DNA of 64,000 bases from Paenibacillus sp. CF384 (GCF_900106745.1 NZ_FNNV01000015.1:62001-126000); one strand, 5' to 3'. Counted from the stretch's first letter, positions 34,310-44,327 are shown. Notes: generated by a model not told the origin, from the sequence alone. Made by a program: numbers and translations.

Positions 34310-34696
34310 ATGAATCGTGGATTTTTCCCTGGAGGCGGATTTGGTGGTGGATTCGGCCGTCGCCCGTTCTTCCGCCCGTTTCCCCATCCTTTCTTCCCAG
34401 GACGTTTCTTATTTCCTTTCTTCTCCTTCTCGCCATTTTTCTTCCCATTCTTTCGAGACGGTCAATCGGATGACATGGTTTTCGCACAGTACCAAGTTCA
34501 AGCGGGGGACACATTCGCCTCGATCGGCCACAAATATAACATCCCGATGGCAATCTTGGAGGAAGCGAACCCTCAGCATAAGAATCCGAACCAATTGAAC
34601 GTAGGCGAAATGATCGTCATCCCACGTATATCCAATATGGTTTGTCATAAAACCTATTCCGAGATGGCACATCAGCCGTCTGAAGTTCAGAAATAA
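34310..34696 (+). CDS. LysM-domain small protein, probable spore coat/cortex protein
   Basis: The product has 128 residues. The first 50 are almost only Phe, Pro, Gly and Arg (FFPGGGFGGGFGRRPFFRPF), followed by a single LysM domain (about 60-106) with YQVQAGDTFASIGHKYNIP and LNVGEMIVIPR. The RBS is GGAGG. There is no signal peptide, as in SafA-like spore proteins that reach the cortex/coat interface without Sec export. The sigma-K-like promoter supports a mother-cell role. That role is inference. Confidence 0.85.
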   Translation: MNRGFFPGGGFGGGFGRRPFFRPFPHPFFPGRFLFPFFSFSPFFFPFFRDGQSDDMVFAQYQVQAGDTFASIGHKYNIPMAILEEANPQHKNPNQLNVGEMIVIPRISNMVCHKTYSEMAHQPSEVQK

Positions 34697-34731
34697 AGAC
34701 ATCCATTCTTCATTACGCCGATGAAATTCAA

Positions 34732-34774
34732 TAAGCCCTCGGATCCGCAGCGATTGCGAATCAGAAGGCTTTTT
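34732..34774 (+). terminator. Intrinsic terminator of the LysM gene
   Basis: AAGCC and GGCTT arms with inner GGAT/AATC-like pairing are followed by TTTTT. It ends about 90 bp before the next gene. Confidence 0.75.
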
Positions 34775-34863
34775 CTGTGCCTGAATATCCCTACATTATT
34801 CTGGAAACTATACCAAGTGACCCTAATACTTCCAGCAAACATCACTTCTTAGGAGACCAGGTA

Positions 34864-36186
34864 ATGGATAATTTCTTGCACGCCAAACTAAAAGAAACCG
34901 AATTGAACTGTGATATGAAAGTGAAACCACTGCAGCTTGGCTCGGATTGTTTGTGGCTCAATTACTTTGAATCCATCGTGAATTATCAAGAAACGATCAA
35001 CTATATTTGGAGTTCCGGCATTACTTCCGCAGACTCCTTCCAAGACATCTGTATTCGATTAGCAGGCAAAGAATTGTCCTCAGAAGATATGAATAATCTC
35101 GATCAAAGCCTGGTTGTACTTATAGCTACCGATGGAGAACGTGCATTCAGCTTTAAAGGAAAGTTGCAAACCCTGACTAGAGCCATTGATATGCCCAATA
35201 GTGAAACTTTGCCCTACGGTCCGGCAGTATCATTCATGGAATCAATAAATACAAATATCGGACTCTTACGTAATGCGATCAAATCCCCTTACTTAAAAAC
35301 GGAAGGTTTCACTTTTACCGGTGCACTCACAAAGGATACATCTTTAGTCTACCACTCCAATTGCGTCGACAAAGAGCTGCTGAATCAACTAAGAACTTGT
35401 TTGCAGAAAGCATCCGCATCAGGCAAGGAGCTGCAAAACGGACAAGACCTGATCAAAGTACTCGGTTGCAATCGTTTCGACATCCTCCCTCCTTTCTGTA
35501 AAACAGAAATTCCGGCCCAAGCGCTCGCTTCCATCTTGAAGGGCAGAGTCCTATTGTTGGTTGATGGAGAACCGGTTGCTTATGTGCTTCCTCTAATATT
35601 CAGCGATTATATTGCTCTGGCATGGGATAAGAATCATCCATTCCTCGTCATGATGGGTCTACGATTAGTGCGTTTGCTCAGCATTGGCATCTCACTCTTG
35701 ACTCCTGCACTCTATGTAGCTGTCGTCTCCGTCAATCCGGAAGCGTTACGCAACGAACTCGCGCTCAACATTGCTACCAGCCGAACCGGAATCCCTATAC
35801 CTACGTTTCTAGAAATCTTAATATTAATGATTGTCAGCGAAATCACGTTTGAAGCTACGCAGAGGTTGCCCAAAGTTATGGCTTCAACCGTTACCCTTAC
35901 CAGCGGCATCGTCCTCGGAACAGCAATTGTCGACGCTAAGCTCGTGAGCAGTCTTGTCATCATCGTAATCTCGATCACGGCAACGGCCAACTTTGCCTTT
36001 CCCAATTACTTGAACTCTTTTACCATTCGAATCTTGAGAATTGGCATCCTCGTGCCTGCGGGAATGTTTGGTGTTTTCGGCGTATTCGGCGGCTTTATCG
36101 CCATCTGTTTCTATGTCAGTGGAATCGAACGCTTCGGTGTTCCATTTATGAGTTTCCTAAGCTCCAGGAGGCTGGGGAAAACCTAA
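34864..36186 (+). CDS. GerA family spore germination protein, divergent (cluster 3)
   Basis: The product has 440 residues and is the most divergent A subunit here. Recognisable family parts are MESINTNIGLLRNAIKSPYLKTEGFTF (shown by NTNIGLLRNAIKSPYLK), ATSRTGIPIPTFLEILILMI and TLTSGIVLGTAIVDAKLVSS. The start at 34864 has AGGAG 8 nt upstream; an in-frame GTG at 34777 sits in the preceding terminator and lacks an RBS. It is the first gene of a gerA-gerB-gerC operon. The divergence suggests a different germinant. Confidence 0.9.
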   Translation: MDNFLHAKLKETELNCDMKVKPLQLGSDCLWLNYFESIVNYQETINYIWSSGITSADSFQDICIRLAGKELSSEDMNNLDQSLVVLIATDGERAFSFKGKLQTLTRAIDMPNSETLPYGPAVSFMESINTNIGLLRNAIKSPYLKTEGFTFTGALTKDTSLVYHSNCVDKELLNQLRTCLQKASASGKELQNGQDLIKVLGCNRFDILPPFCKTEIPAQALASILKGRVLLLVDGEPVAYVLPLIFSDYIALAWDKNHPFLVMMGLRLVRLLSIGISLLTPALYVAVVSVNPEALRNELALNIATSRTGIPIPTFLEILILMIVSEITFEATQRLPKVMASTVTLTSGIVLGTAIVDAKLVSSLVIIVISITATANFAFPNYLNSFTIRILRIGILVPAGMFGVFGVFGGFIAICFYVSGIERFGVPFMSFLSSRRLGKT

Positions 36187-36215
36187 GTACGAATAAACAG
36201 ATAGGGGTGGAGCTG

Positions 36216-37307
36216 ATGATCTATCGATTGAATGCTATTGTGACAATCCCATTATTTGTATTCGTCACTCACTGCAGTATTATATTTCTGTTATTCCCCA
36301 AAGCCATGCTGCGAACTACGATGCATGGACATTGGGAACCCTCATTGTTAAATATGCTTATCGAGCTAATCCTTCTGCTTTTTCTACTGAGAGGAATCAG
36401 CAAAGCCGGAGAAATGGATTATGCGGATTTATTCCTTCCACTTGGCCGATTCGCCAGCTCTCTTCTATTGCTCCCACTTATCCTGTATTTACTGCTCATC
36501 GGAATTATGGGAACGCGTGGCTTTGTTGAACTCATGCAAATTGTTTTCGTTATCCGATCGCCATTATATGCGTTATTGCTATTTCTCTGCTTTATTACTT
36601 ACGTCGGCTCATCCATTGGTCCACGCGGTATCTTGAGGGCAAGCACGCTATTGTCCTTGTTATATCTGCCAGCCATTTTTTTTGCTTTATTGGGCTGCAT
36701 GAAAAACTCTAGATTACAGAATCTGTTCCCAATCATGAATACAAGCTTTGATTTCATGCAGCAGGGAAAGTTTCTCGTCCCTTTATTCTCGATCTGCCCT
36801 TTCCTCTTACTTGGTATGCTGCCTCCTGTGATCAAAGTAAAGATCAAGCCCATTTTACTTACAATGGTACCCATAACGATCGTTTATGTGGCGATCGTTT
36901 ACGTTCCAATCCTGGTTTATGGGGTCAACGCTGCTTCTCTGATGAATTATCCGCTCGTAACAAGTATTGACTCGGTCAACATTACTTGGACCTTATTTAA
37001 TCGAATTGCGATATTTTATGCCGTTGCCTTGCTCGCTTTTGTCATGTTAACTACATCCTTTGTGCTCTGGTCCTCTGCCGTATTAGTAAGAAAGATGGTG
37101 CCGGCTTGGAAGGAATCTTATATCCGGCCTTTCCTCTGTTTATTTATTTTTGTTGTTGCCATATGGATTCCTAACTGGAACACGTACGTGGATATCTACA
37201 CTAGAGATATTTGGTTCCGATTGTTTGTCTTTGTAGTCATCCCTATTGCAGTCTACATACGAGGCGGCTACGTTCAACGGGGAGGAAAGAAAGAAGGGAT
37301 TCGATAA
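36216..37307 (+). CDS. GerAB/ArcD/ProY family germination subunit (cluster 3)
   Basis: The product has 363 residues and about ten membrane segments. It starts MIYRLNAIVTIPLFVFVTHC, shorter at the N-terminus than the other B subunits. The ATG at 36216 has AGGGG 8 nt upstream; a GTG three codons earlier is an alternative. It lies 29 bp after the A gene and 2 bp before the C gene, so the three are co-transcribed. The sequence is more divergent than clusters 1, 2 and 4. Confidence 0.88.
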   Translation: MIYRLNAIVTIPLFVFVTHCSIIFLLFPKAMLRTTMHGHWEPSLLNMLIELILLLFLLRGISKAGEMDYADLFLPLGRFASSLLLLPLILYLLLIGIMGTRGFVELMQIVFVIRSPLYALLLFLCFITYVGSSIGPRGILRASTLLSLLYLPAIFFALLGCMKNSRLQNLFPIMNTSFDFMQQGKFLVPLFSICPFLLLGMLPPVIKVKIKPILLTMVPITIVYVAIVYVPILVYGVNAASLMNYPLVTSIDSVNITWTLFNRIAIFYAVALLAFVMLTTSFVLWSSAVLVRKMVPAWKESYIRPFLCLFIFVVAIWIPNWNTYVDIYTRDIWFRLFVFVVIPIAVYIRGGYVQRGGKKEGIR

Positions 37308-37309
37308 CG

Positions 37310-38374
37310 ATGCGCAGGCTATATACGGGAGCTATACTTATCGTTTGTGCTGCACTATTAACCGGCTGTTGGGATATCAAGGACCTCAATCACAGGGTTT
37401 TACCGATCGTCATGGGTATTTCATATGGTACGTCACATAAATACAGAGTTCACATTCAAGTACCGCTGCCTGAAAAAAATCGGATTATTTCCGAGGTCTA
37501 TTACAAAGAAGCGGATACAATCAGTAAAGCCCTTACAGATATCGATACCGACATTGAAGCTGGTATCGACTATATGCATGTCCAATTAATTGTAATCGAT
37601 CGCAAGGTTGCGGAGGATGGCATAGAAGATGAAGTTGCCTTCATCATTCGAAGCGAGCAGATTCCAAGCAAAGTGCTTCTAGCCATCACTTCCGATAATA
37701 TCAAAACCCTTCTCACTCACACAGGGAAAGTGCTTCAAAACCAAGAAAGCGCACTCATTAATTTTTTCAATAAAAATGCCGGTTGGAGTCCCGAGATCAA
37801 TTTAGCCTTCGTTTGGAGCACCTTCGCTGCGATTCATTCGGATACGGAAGACATCTCCATCCCAATTCTCCGTTCAGGCAAATCGACGATGCTGGAATTC
37901 ATGGGATCAGCCGTGATGTCGAAAGGTCGGATGAAAGGCGTAATTCAGAAGGAACAATCCTTATTGATTAACTTGTATAAAGAATTGTTTGAAGGCACTG
38001 TAGTTCAAACAGCCGGTCCTACAAGTGTTGCAATTGTCGGATGCAAAAACAAGCTGCATACGGATTGGAATGGGCAGCATCCGCGATTACGAATGAATAT
38101 GCGGCTCTCCTTACACTTAATCGAAAATAACAGCGAACTCAGTAATCGAGAAATTGAAGAAGCATTTTCAAACGATATCAAGAAACGATATGAAGAACTA
38201 TTTCATCAATTATTGCTGCTTGAATCCGATGCTTTAGGTACAGGGCAATATTTTAGAAACAAGCTTCCCTTTAATCAGCTGCCGGAGTGGCGGGAGAAGT
38301 ATTATCCCCAATTAGAAACCGATATCCGTGTCGTTTCTAATATTAGAAACAGCGGGGATATAACAAGTAATTAG
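37310..38374 (+). CDS. Ger(x)C family spore germination lipoprotein (cluster 3)
   Basis: The product has 354 residues. The signal ends in ALLTGCWDIKDLNH, with lipobox Cys and the family CWDxxxLN pattern. The C-terminal GTGQYFRNKLPFNQLPEWRE corresponds to the conserved GIG/W region. The ATG at 37310 lies 2 bp after the gerB stop. It is the C subunit of the receptor. Confidence 0.93.
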   Translation: MRRLYTGAILIVCAALLTGCWDIKDLNHRVLPIVMGISYGTSHKYRVHIQVPLPEKNRIISEVYYKEADTISKALTDIDTDIEAGIDYMHVQLIVIDRKVAEDGIEDEVAFIIRSEQIPSKVLLAITSDNIKTLLTHTGKVLQNQESALINFFNKNAGWSPEINLAFVWSTFAAIHSDTEDISIPILRSGKSTMLEFMGSAVMSKGRMKGVIQKEQSLLINLYKELFEGTVVQTAGPTSVAIVGCKNKLHTDWNGQHPRLRMNMRLSLHLIENNSELSNREIEEAFSNDIKKRYEELFHQLLLLESDALGTGQYFRNKLPFNQLPEWREKYYPQLETDIRVVSNIRNSGDITSN

Positions 38375-38405
38375 GTCGTGGTTGCCGTTCTCCTTAGCGC
38401 GTGAG

Positions 38406-39344
38406 TCATGTTTCCAGGTTCATTTCAACCACTTTCCTTGCATAAGCAGCAAAGGATTCGATATGCTCCGGACTTCGATCTATTGCCCACCTGAGCTTAT
38501 CGAATGCTCTAAGCAGCATCAACGGCTTCAGATTAGTAAGGTCATCAAGCCGTTGCCCATACCCTTCAAGAAAGGCATCCAATTCCTCCGCATTTGGACC
38601 GTCGCCTATCAAGATCCCTTGCATAGCTTGAATAATGTCTCCGTCAGGTACGACATGAACCTCCGCGCTGCCCCAATCCAGTAATCGAACTTGTCCTTCT
38701 GAATTGACCATCATATTCTTCAATGAAAGATCGCCGTGGTTTAACCCGAATCGATAAGCGGTTCGCTTCACTGCCTCGAATATCTCTCTTACTCTCACCG
38801 ATTCTGCCTGCGAGATGACGCCAAGATCAATTAGCCGATCATGCTCTGTCAAGCTGTTTATATTATATTGCACATACCCCTGCCAGCTGCCGTCAGACCC
38901 TGGGTGAGGTGGTGATTTGAATTCACCGGCGCTCGGATCGAACAGCTCTTCTCCGAAGCCCTTCACATCAATGGCATGTATCCGTTTGACATAAGCGCCA
39001 AGTTGCCGCCAAACTTCCGGTTTATGAGCCATGCTGTCTAACCCGTTGTCGCCTTCGACGAAAGATTGAATCATATAGGCGTATTCTCCGGCAATGCCGA
39101 TGGCCAACACTTTCGGACCGGGTACGCCAACCAAAGCAGCTTGCTCCATGCACCATTGTTCTTTGAGGTAGATGGGATATTCAGATAACTTATTCATGCG
39201 GACGACGACTTTATGAGTTGCTGTCTCGACTACGCAGACTTGGTTGATCAACCCTTTGCCTAAGATCTGGTACGAAGATTTCACTTGGTCTTGCAAATAA
39301 TCGACTGCTAATCGTTCCGCTTGTTGTAGAATCAAGTTCTCCAT
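38406..39344 (-). CDS. Phosphotransferase (aminoglycoside phosphotransferase-like kinase)
   Basis: The product has about 312 residues. LNHGDLSLKNMMV near residue 205 is the catalytic loop and LLDWGSAEV the metal-binding DxD-type loop. The N-lobe shows KGLINQVCVVETATHKVVVR. The start is unsure: ATG at 39344 has its AAGGAGG 17 nt away, while a CTG 4 codons earlier is nearer. Family members phosphorylate small molecules (antibiotics, choline, homoserine, fructosamine), so the substrate cannot be named. It is convergent with germinant-receptor operon 3. Confidence 0.82.
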   Translation of the reverse strand: MENLILQQAERLAVDYLQDQVKSSYQILGKGLINQVCVVETATHKVVVRMNKLSEYPIYLKEQWCMEQAALVGVPGPKVLAIGIAGEYAYMIQSFVEGDNGLDSMAHKPEVWRQLGAYVKRIHAIDVKGFGEELFDPSAGEFKSPPHPGSDGSWQGYVQYNINSLTEHDRLIDLGVISQAESVRVREIFEAVKRTAYRFGLNHGDLSLKNMMVNSEGQVRLLDWGSAEVHVVPDGDIIQAMQGILIGDGPNAEELDAFLEGYGQRLDDLTNLKPLMLLRAFDKLRWAIDRSPEHIESFAAYARKVVEMNLET

Positions 39345-39434
39345 GGCAGCTTTCAGCGAATCCTCCTTCAATCCTCTCAGTCTCCTTCTTGGCAGCTGTC
39401 TATTAAACGCAATGACGTGGAGAAAGTTGCAAAT

Positions 39435-39468
39435 GAAAAAAAAGACCACCGGACAATCGTCCGGCAGT
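39435..39468 (-). terminator. Intrinsic terminator of the SLH protein gene
   Basis: GCCGGAC-GATT-GTCCGGT with flanking GAC/GTC pairing is followed by eight T residues on the minus strand. Confidence 0.9.
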
Positions 39469-39484
39469 CGTTGTAAATTGAAGT

Positions 39485-40528
39485 TTATTTCTCAGAAGGA
39501 GCCGGATGAGCTTTCAAGTAAGCGACCGCATTATTGATTGCTTCCGTTGCTTCTCCATGTGTAATCTCGCTCTTCGGATTGAAGCTGCCATCGCTGCTTA
39601 GTTTCACGATGCCATAGCTGAGCGAGCGCTGGATAGCACCGGAATTAACGACGTCGATTTGGTCCGCATCCTTGATATCGGTAACGACAACATTGATCAT
39701 TGGCAGCTTGCCTGCTTCTTCAACTGCTTTAACGAGCTGCGTAATAAAGGCTTCACGCGTAAATGCTGCGCTCGGATCTGCATCCTCGCTAAGGGATGGT
39801 GTTACTCCGATTGCATCGCCGATCATCTCGTTGCCTTGCTCGATGGATACTTTGCTGTTAGCATCGATCGGGGCTGCATGAGCTTTCAAGTAAGCAAGTG
39901 CATTGTAGATTTCAACGGCTGCTTCCGAACGCGTAATGATCACTTTCGGATTCACTTTGCCGTCTTCGCCAAGTTTAATGACACCGTAGTTTAGTGCACG
40001 CGTGATTGATCCGGAGTACTCGATCGTAATTTGGTCTTGGTCCGCGATATCTACGACAACCGGTTTGATCATCGGCAATTTGCCCGTTACTTCAATCGCG
40101 TGGATCAGCATATGCGTGAATTCCTCACGCGTTAATTGTTTGTTCGGATTCAGGTCCTTCGGCAGTTCAAGGTTGTTGACGGCAGCAATGATCAACGCGT
40201 CTGCGTACCAAGCTTTATCGTTTGCATTCACGAAATAATCAGTCGCTTTCGGTTCTTTGAAGAATCGAACCAGATCCAGGTTCAAATTCAGCGCATTCAC
40301 GATGAGCTGAACGCCTTGAGCCGCTGTCATCGTACCATGCGGTGCAAATTGATCGGCCGAAATCCCTTTGATCAAGCCGCGCTGCTGCAAGGAAATAATC
40401 TCGTTCTTCGCTGTGCTATTGCCCAAATCCGTGAAACCGGAAGTTGCTGCGAAGCTTTGGCTTGCAAAAGTAAATACCATAGCGGCTGCTGCTGCAGTTA
40501 ATGTGATCATTTTGAATGTTTGTTTCAT
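39485..40528 (-). CDS. SLH-domain surface protein with internal duplication
   Basis: The product has 347 residues. The signal peptide (MKQTFKMITLTAAAAAMVFT, cleavage near SFA-A) is followed by SLH-type repeats. Residues of about 120-220 and 245-345 are a tandem duplication: both contain LTREEFTH/FTREAFIT, TGKLPMI/AGKLPMI, VVDIADQDQI/VTDIKDADQI, SITRALNYGVIKL/AIQRSLSYGIVKL and end with NALAYLKAHAAP/NAVAYLKAHPAP. The RBS is AGGTGA. It probably binds secondary cell-wall polymer; no enzymatic domain is present. Confidence 0.9.
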   Translation of the reverse strand: MKQTFKMITLTAAAAAMVFTFASQSFAATSGFTDLGNSTAKNEIISLQQRGLIKGISADQFAPHGTMTAAQGVQLIVNALNLNLDLVRFFKEPKATDYFVNANDKAWYADALIIAAVNNLELPKDLNPNKQLTREEFTHMLIHAIEVTGKLPMIKPVVVDIADQDQITIEYSGSITRALNYGVIKLGEDGKVNPKVIITRSEAAVEIYNALAYLKAHAAPIDANSKVSIEQGNEMIGDAIGVTPSLSEDADPSAAFTREAFITQLVKAVEEAGKLPMINVVVTDIKDADQIDVVNSGAIQRSLSYGIVKLSSDGSFNPKSEITHGEATEAINNAVAYLKAHPAPSEK

Positions 40529-40682
40529 GTTCGTTCACCTCATGGAGTATATTGGCTTTCAGATAAGGTAGACGAGCATGCATTGAAAAAGGTTACAGTG
40601 AGTAATCTTTTTTCTTTGTTAAGGTTTTGTAAATACATCAATCGCCGCAATCTCTACCTCTCTATACAATGGCCCGTTTGCA

Positions 40683-42047
40683 TTAGAATAATGCCGGTTT
40701 CAATGTCCACGTCTGAAGCTGAGCTAAGCGAATGAGATTGGGCACTTTCAGATCAGGAGGAAACGGACTCCACTGCGGCCCCCAATTCTCATCTGTCCTG
40801 GCATGCTCCTTCGACTTCAACACGCCGGAAACGATCGCAATGCGATCTTCATCCCGATAATCGTTAGCGATAATGCTTGCCAATGTACAGGTAAGATCAA
40901 CGGGATTGATGCGGTACCCGGCTACCGTGAAATAATCCGGCAACTGTTTGTATGCCAACAGTCTGGGATACTCCTCGGAGATTGCCTTCTTGATGTCCGC
41001 AACCCGAACAGCTTCGGATGGATCACTTTGCGTTTCATTTTCCGGGCCGTAGATAAGTTCAGGGATTAATTCTTGTCCAAGCAGATAACGACAAAACAAA
41101 GCGTGTATTTCAGAAGCAGACAAAGAGTAATCGCGATAAACGGTATAGTTCAACTCATCCGAGAGTCCTGCCGCAATCGCCCGGACATCCGAAGGGTGCA
41201 ATGGATTCCGATTGGACTTCTCCATCTCCAGCGCTACTGCCGAAGTGATATAGTTCACATTGGATTTTGTACGCGTATAATCAATGAATGCACCCAACAT
41301 CTCGATATAGCGCTCCATCTCTCCTGCCTGTCTAAGTGGAGCCGGCTGCCATTGATCAGGCGGCGTATTGTGACCTTGATTGTAATTCACGCCGTCCCAG
41401 AAACCCGTGCATGCGAATTCACATGGATGATAATAAATGCTAATGAAGCTTTCTTGATCTTGTATAGAGAGCTCATCATACAGCCGGTCGAATAATGCCA
41501 TGCCCTCTTCCAGACCGTCTGCCTTTAATTCCATTCGCATAATGCCAGGCATATCGGTGAGATTGAGCAACCCGCCGTACCAAAACGGGTTATGATCCAG
41601 CGTAATCTGATCATGTACGTCCAAATAAACCGGTATTCCCCACTTTCGAAGTACGGGAAAAGTCTGCGGTGCCCATGAGTAACCTGCTTGGCCATAACAC
41701 TTGCTTGTTTGTCCCGTAATTCGCGTCACATCCGCTAGCCCAGCTCGTTCTCGCAAGTCAAATTCCTCAGCGCCATCCGCAAATCCGAAATGCTCCAAAT
41801 ATTCGCTGACCGTAGGATGAACGCTATGCCAATCTGTATGATAGCCGATTTCATGTTGTGCCAGCTGCTCTATAATATCAAGCCGGTTGTTTCGCTCCAA
41901 TTTACGTGCTTTCTCGCCGACAATCTTGAATATTCCCTTCACGCCGCGCTTATTTAACATCTGTACTACCGCTAGTAAGGCATCTTCGGACTCTTTGGTA
42001 ATATAGTCTTCCGTATCGAACCACAGCATGACATGAACGTTGGCCAT
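40683..42047 (-). CDS. Polysaccharide deacetylase-like protein
   Basis: The product has 454 residues. The N-terminal part has an NodB-like beginning: MLWFDTEDYITKESEDAL (Asp pair) and IGYHTDWHSVHP with two His spaced as metal ligands. The fold of WAPQTFPVLRKWGIPVYLDV and SIYYHPCEF fits a deacetylase barrel. The C-terminal third is unassigned. It is larger than usual NodB proteins and has no signal peptide. The start at 42047 has GGGAGG 8 nt upstream. The substrate is unknown. Confidence 0.75.
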   Translation of the reverse strand: MANVHVMLWFDTEDYITKESEDALLAVVQMLNKRGVKGIFKIVGEKARKLERNNRLDIIEQLAQHEIGYHTDWHSVHPTVSEYLEHFGFADGAEEFDLRERAGLADVTRITGQTSKCYGQAGYSWAPQTFPVLRKWGIPVYLDVHDQITLDHNPFWYGGLLNLTDMPGIMRMELKADGLEEGMALFDRLYDELSIQDQESFISIYYHPCEFACTGFWDGVNYNQGHNTPPDQWQPAPLRQAGEMERYIEMLGAFIDYTRTKSNVNYITSAVALEMEKSNRNPLHPSDVRAIAAGLSDELNYTVYRDYSLSASEIHALFCRYLLGQELIPELIYGPENETQSDPSEAVRVADIKKAISEEYPRLLAYKQLPDYFTVAGYRINPVDLTCTLASIIANDYRDEDRIAIVSGVLKSKEHARTDENWGPQWSPFPPDLKVPNLIRLAQLQTWTLKPALF

Positions 42048-42075
42048 CGCAAATTCCTCCCTATCCATTCACTGC

Positions 42076-42411
42076 CTAAGTAACAAATGACTTAACGACA
42101 CGTTTCGGAGCAACCAGACTCCACGCCTTGAAGAGCAGACTCTTCAGTTCATTCGGATCCACGAGTTCAAGTTGGATGATGACATAATTCAGTGTCGCGT
42201 ATTTCGGAGGAACCTGATAAACGGCAGGATCCATTGTCGTGTAGGCTGCTCGATCGTCTGCCGTTAATTTGACAAGCAACGATACGCCATCAGGCTGAAT
42301 GACGGCATATATTTTATTTCTCACGCGAAAGGAAGGCTTGCCCCAGTGGTCGACTTCGTCCGTTTCAGGTAAAGAAAGCGCATAACTTCTAATTTGATCC
42401 TCGGTTATCAA
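42076..42411 (-). CDS. MmcQ/YjbR family protein
   Basis: The product has 111 residues with the CyaY-like fold of the YjbR family: RSYALSLPETDEVDHWGKPS, FRVRNKIYAVIQPDG and KLTADDRAAY. The start is a TTG (42411) with AGGAGG 8 nt upstream. Members are small DNA-binding-like proteins of unknown role. It follows the deacetylase-like gene upstream on the map but has its own RBS; co-transcription with the histidine kinase is prevented by a terminator. Confidence 0.88.
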   Translation of the reverse strand: MITEDQIRSYALSLPETDEVDHWGKPSFRVRNKIYAVIQPDGVSLLVKLTADDRAAYTTMDPAVYQVPPKYATLNYVIIQLELVDPNELKSLLFKAWSLVAPKRVVKSFVT

Positions 42412-42469
42412 GGTAATCGCCTCCTGTTGTCTATGTTCGCCATATCGTGCCGTTCCCCTCTTGCTCACA

Positions 42470-42500
42470 ACAAAAAAAGACCCGCGAGCTTCGCGGATCT
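42470..42500 (-). terminator. Intrinsic terminator of the histidine kinase gene
   Basis: GATCCGCG and CGCGGGTC arms around AAGCT are followed by seven T residues on the minus strand. Confidence 0.88.
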
Positions 42501-42520
42501 TCCATAACCCTCTCCATCTT

Positions 42521-44167
42521 CTATGCCTCTTGCAGGACGCCGCTCTCTTCAATCGGCAGGATCAAATCAACCGTTGTTCCTTGATTAAGCTGGCTTGCAA
42601 TATGGAGCGTTCCTCCGTGTGCTTCAATAATTTTATGACATACCATGAGTCCGAGGCCCGTCCCCTTCTCCTTCGTCGTGTAGAAAGGCTCGCCTAACAT
42701 CAACAATCGCTCTTCCGAGATGCCGCAGCCGTTATCGATGAAGCGGACCCTAATTTGCTGATCCACGACTTTCATCTGAATGAGGATGCTGCCTCCGCTT
42801 GTCATGGATTCAATCGCATTTTTGAGAATGTTGATAAAGACCTGTTTTAATTGATTCTGCTGACAGCTGATCATCGGAATATCATCCGCGATTTCAGCGA
42901 GAATTTGTACGTTACTGAGGGTAGCTTGCGTTTCGAGAAGCGAGATCACTTCATAGTAAATTTGCCGTACGTCTCTAACTTCAAAGCTCAGAGCTTGTGG
43001 TTTGGCGATGACGAGAAATTCGCTGACGATATCATTGATGCGATCCAATTCCGACAACATAATCTGCAAATATTCTTGATTCATATCTTCTTTAGCTTGA
43101 AACAATTGAACGAACCCGCGAAGCGACGTTAACGGATTTCGAATCTCATGCGCTACTCCGGCAGCAAGCTGACCGACTACGGACAGCTTCTCGGATTTAA
43201 TCAATAACTCTTCGGTCCGTTTCCGTTTGGTAATGTCTTTGGCAATGCCATAGACACCTTCGATTTTGTCATGGATGATAATCGGAACCATCTTCAAATT
43301 CAAATCAATTGGATGACCGGATTTATGGCGAATCGCAATTTCAATGCTAGTGGACTCACCGAGTAAAGCTTCCTTGAATAAATCGCAAGTCTTATCCCGG
43401 TCTTCTTCGATGATGAACTGCTTGAATTCTTGGAGGAGAAGTTCCTCAAGCGGATAACCTGTAATCTTAATGGTAGCCGGATTTACATTCGACAAACTGC
43501 CCTCGAGGTTTACGGTAAAGATCGCATCCGGATTATGATCGACAAGCGATTTATAAGCTTGTTCTTTCTCTTCCAGCATACGTTCGGCTAGTTTACGCTC
43601 CGTAATATCTTTACATAGAAGCTGCACGGCAGTTTTGCCTTGGTACTTGATGGGCACTGATCTTACTTCTACATCAATAACTTGTCCATCCATTCGTATA
43701 ATTTTCTGCTCAACGGGCTCCGTCGATCTTCCCTCGACCATCACTTGCCGAACACGTTCTTGAACCTTATCAATGAAATCGGGATGAATAAAATTAACGA
43801 TAGGATGACCAATGACTTCTTCCGGACTTGCAGCGCCTACTACTTTGGCTCCTGCAGGATTAATAAACACGATCTTACCGTCTCGGTGAACGGCAACCGG
43901 CTCCGGAGAATGTTCGACGATGGCGCCATAACGTTCTTCGCTCTCGGTAAGCGCCTTCTTCACTCCTTTAACCCATAAGTAGAGGATTAAGGCTGTGCTT
44001 AACACGTAGAAGATACCCTTCGTCAAATTGACTGAGATGGCATCTGACAAATGAAGCATATCTATTATTTTATCGGAGAGGATAATCCAGAGACTGCCGA
44101 TTAACACATACATAATTGAAATCTTAACAGCCGAATCTGACCTTTGCACCGGTGACCGGGTTTTCAT
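42521..44167 (-). CDS. PAS-domain sensor histidine kinase (sporulation-kinase type)
   Basis: The product has 548 residues. Two membrane helices (about 17-36 and 52-70) are followed by two PAS domains (about 75-200, 203-325). HisKA has the H-box GVAHEIRNPLTSLRGFVQLF, and the HATPase domain has NAIESMTSGG, DNGCGISEE and GTGLGLMVCHKI. The architecture and the H-box are like Bacillus KinA/KinB/KinE phosphorelay kinases. No response regulator lies beside it, which also fits an orphan kinase feeding Spo0F. I chose the ATG at 44167 (AAGGAT, 8-nt spacing) over one at 44173. Confidence 0.92.
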   Translation of the reverse strand: MKTRSPVQRSDSAVKISIMYVLIGSLWIILSDKIIDMLHLSDAISVNLTKGIFYVLSTALILYLWVKGVKKALTESEERYGAIVEHSPEPVAVHRDGKIVFINPAGAKVVGAASPEEVIGHPIVNFIHPDFIDKVQERVRQVMVEGRSTEPVEQKIIRMDGQVIDVEVRSVPIKYQGKTAVQLLCKDITERKLAERMLEEKEQAYKSLVDHNPDAIFTVNLEGSLSNVNPATIKITGYPLEELLLQEFKQFIIEEDRDKTCDLFKEALLGESTSIEIAIRHKSGHPIDLNLKMVPIIIHDKIEGVYGIAKDITKRKRTEELLIKSEKLSVVGQLAAGVAHEIRNPLTSLRGFVQLFQAKEDMNQEYLQIMLSELDRINDIVSEFLVIAKPQALSFEVRDVRQIYYEVISLLETQATLSNVQILAEIADDIPMISCQQNQLKQVFINILKNAIESMTSGGSILIQMKVVDQQIRVRFIDNGCGISEERLLMLGEPFYTTKEKGTGLGLMVCHKIIEAHGGTLHIASQLNQGTTVDLILPIEESGVLQEA

Positions 44168-44267
44168 ATCCATTCATCCTTAACTATATAAATTAAATTG
44201 AAACGATTCTACTGCTCGTTGATTATATCATTTATTTCTTCAAATCTTTATAGATCTTTTTACCAAG

Positions 44268-44293
44268 AAAAAACCAACGCTGCCTGCGCTGGT
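44268..44293 (-). terminator. Intrinsic terminator of the decayed phosphotransferase gene
   Basis: ACCAGCGC and GCGTTGGT pair with one wobble, followed by TTTTTTC on the minus strand. Confidence 0.82.
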
Positions 44294-44327
44294 CTCCGGT
44301 GAACGTGTTGTTTAGAGGGTTGTTTGG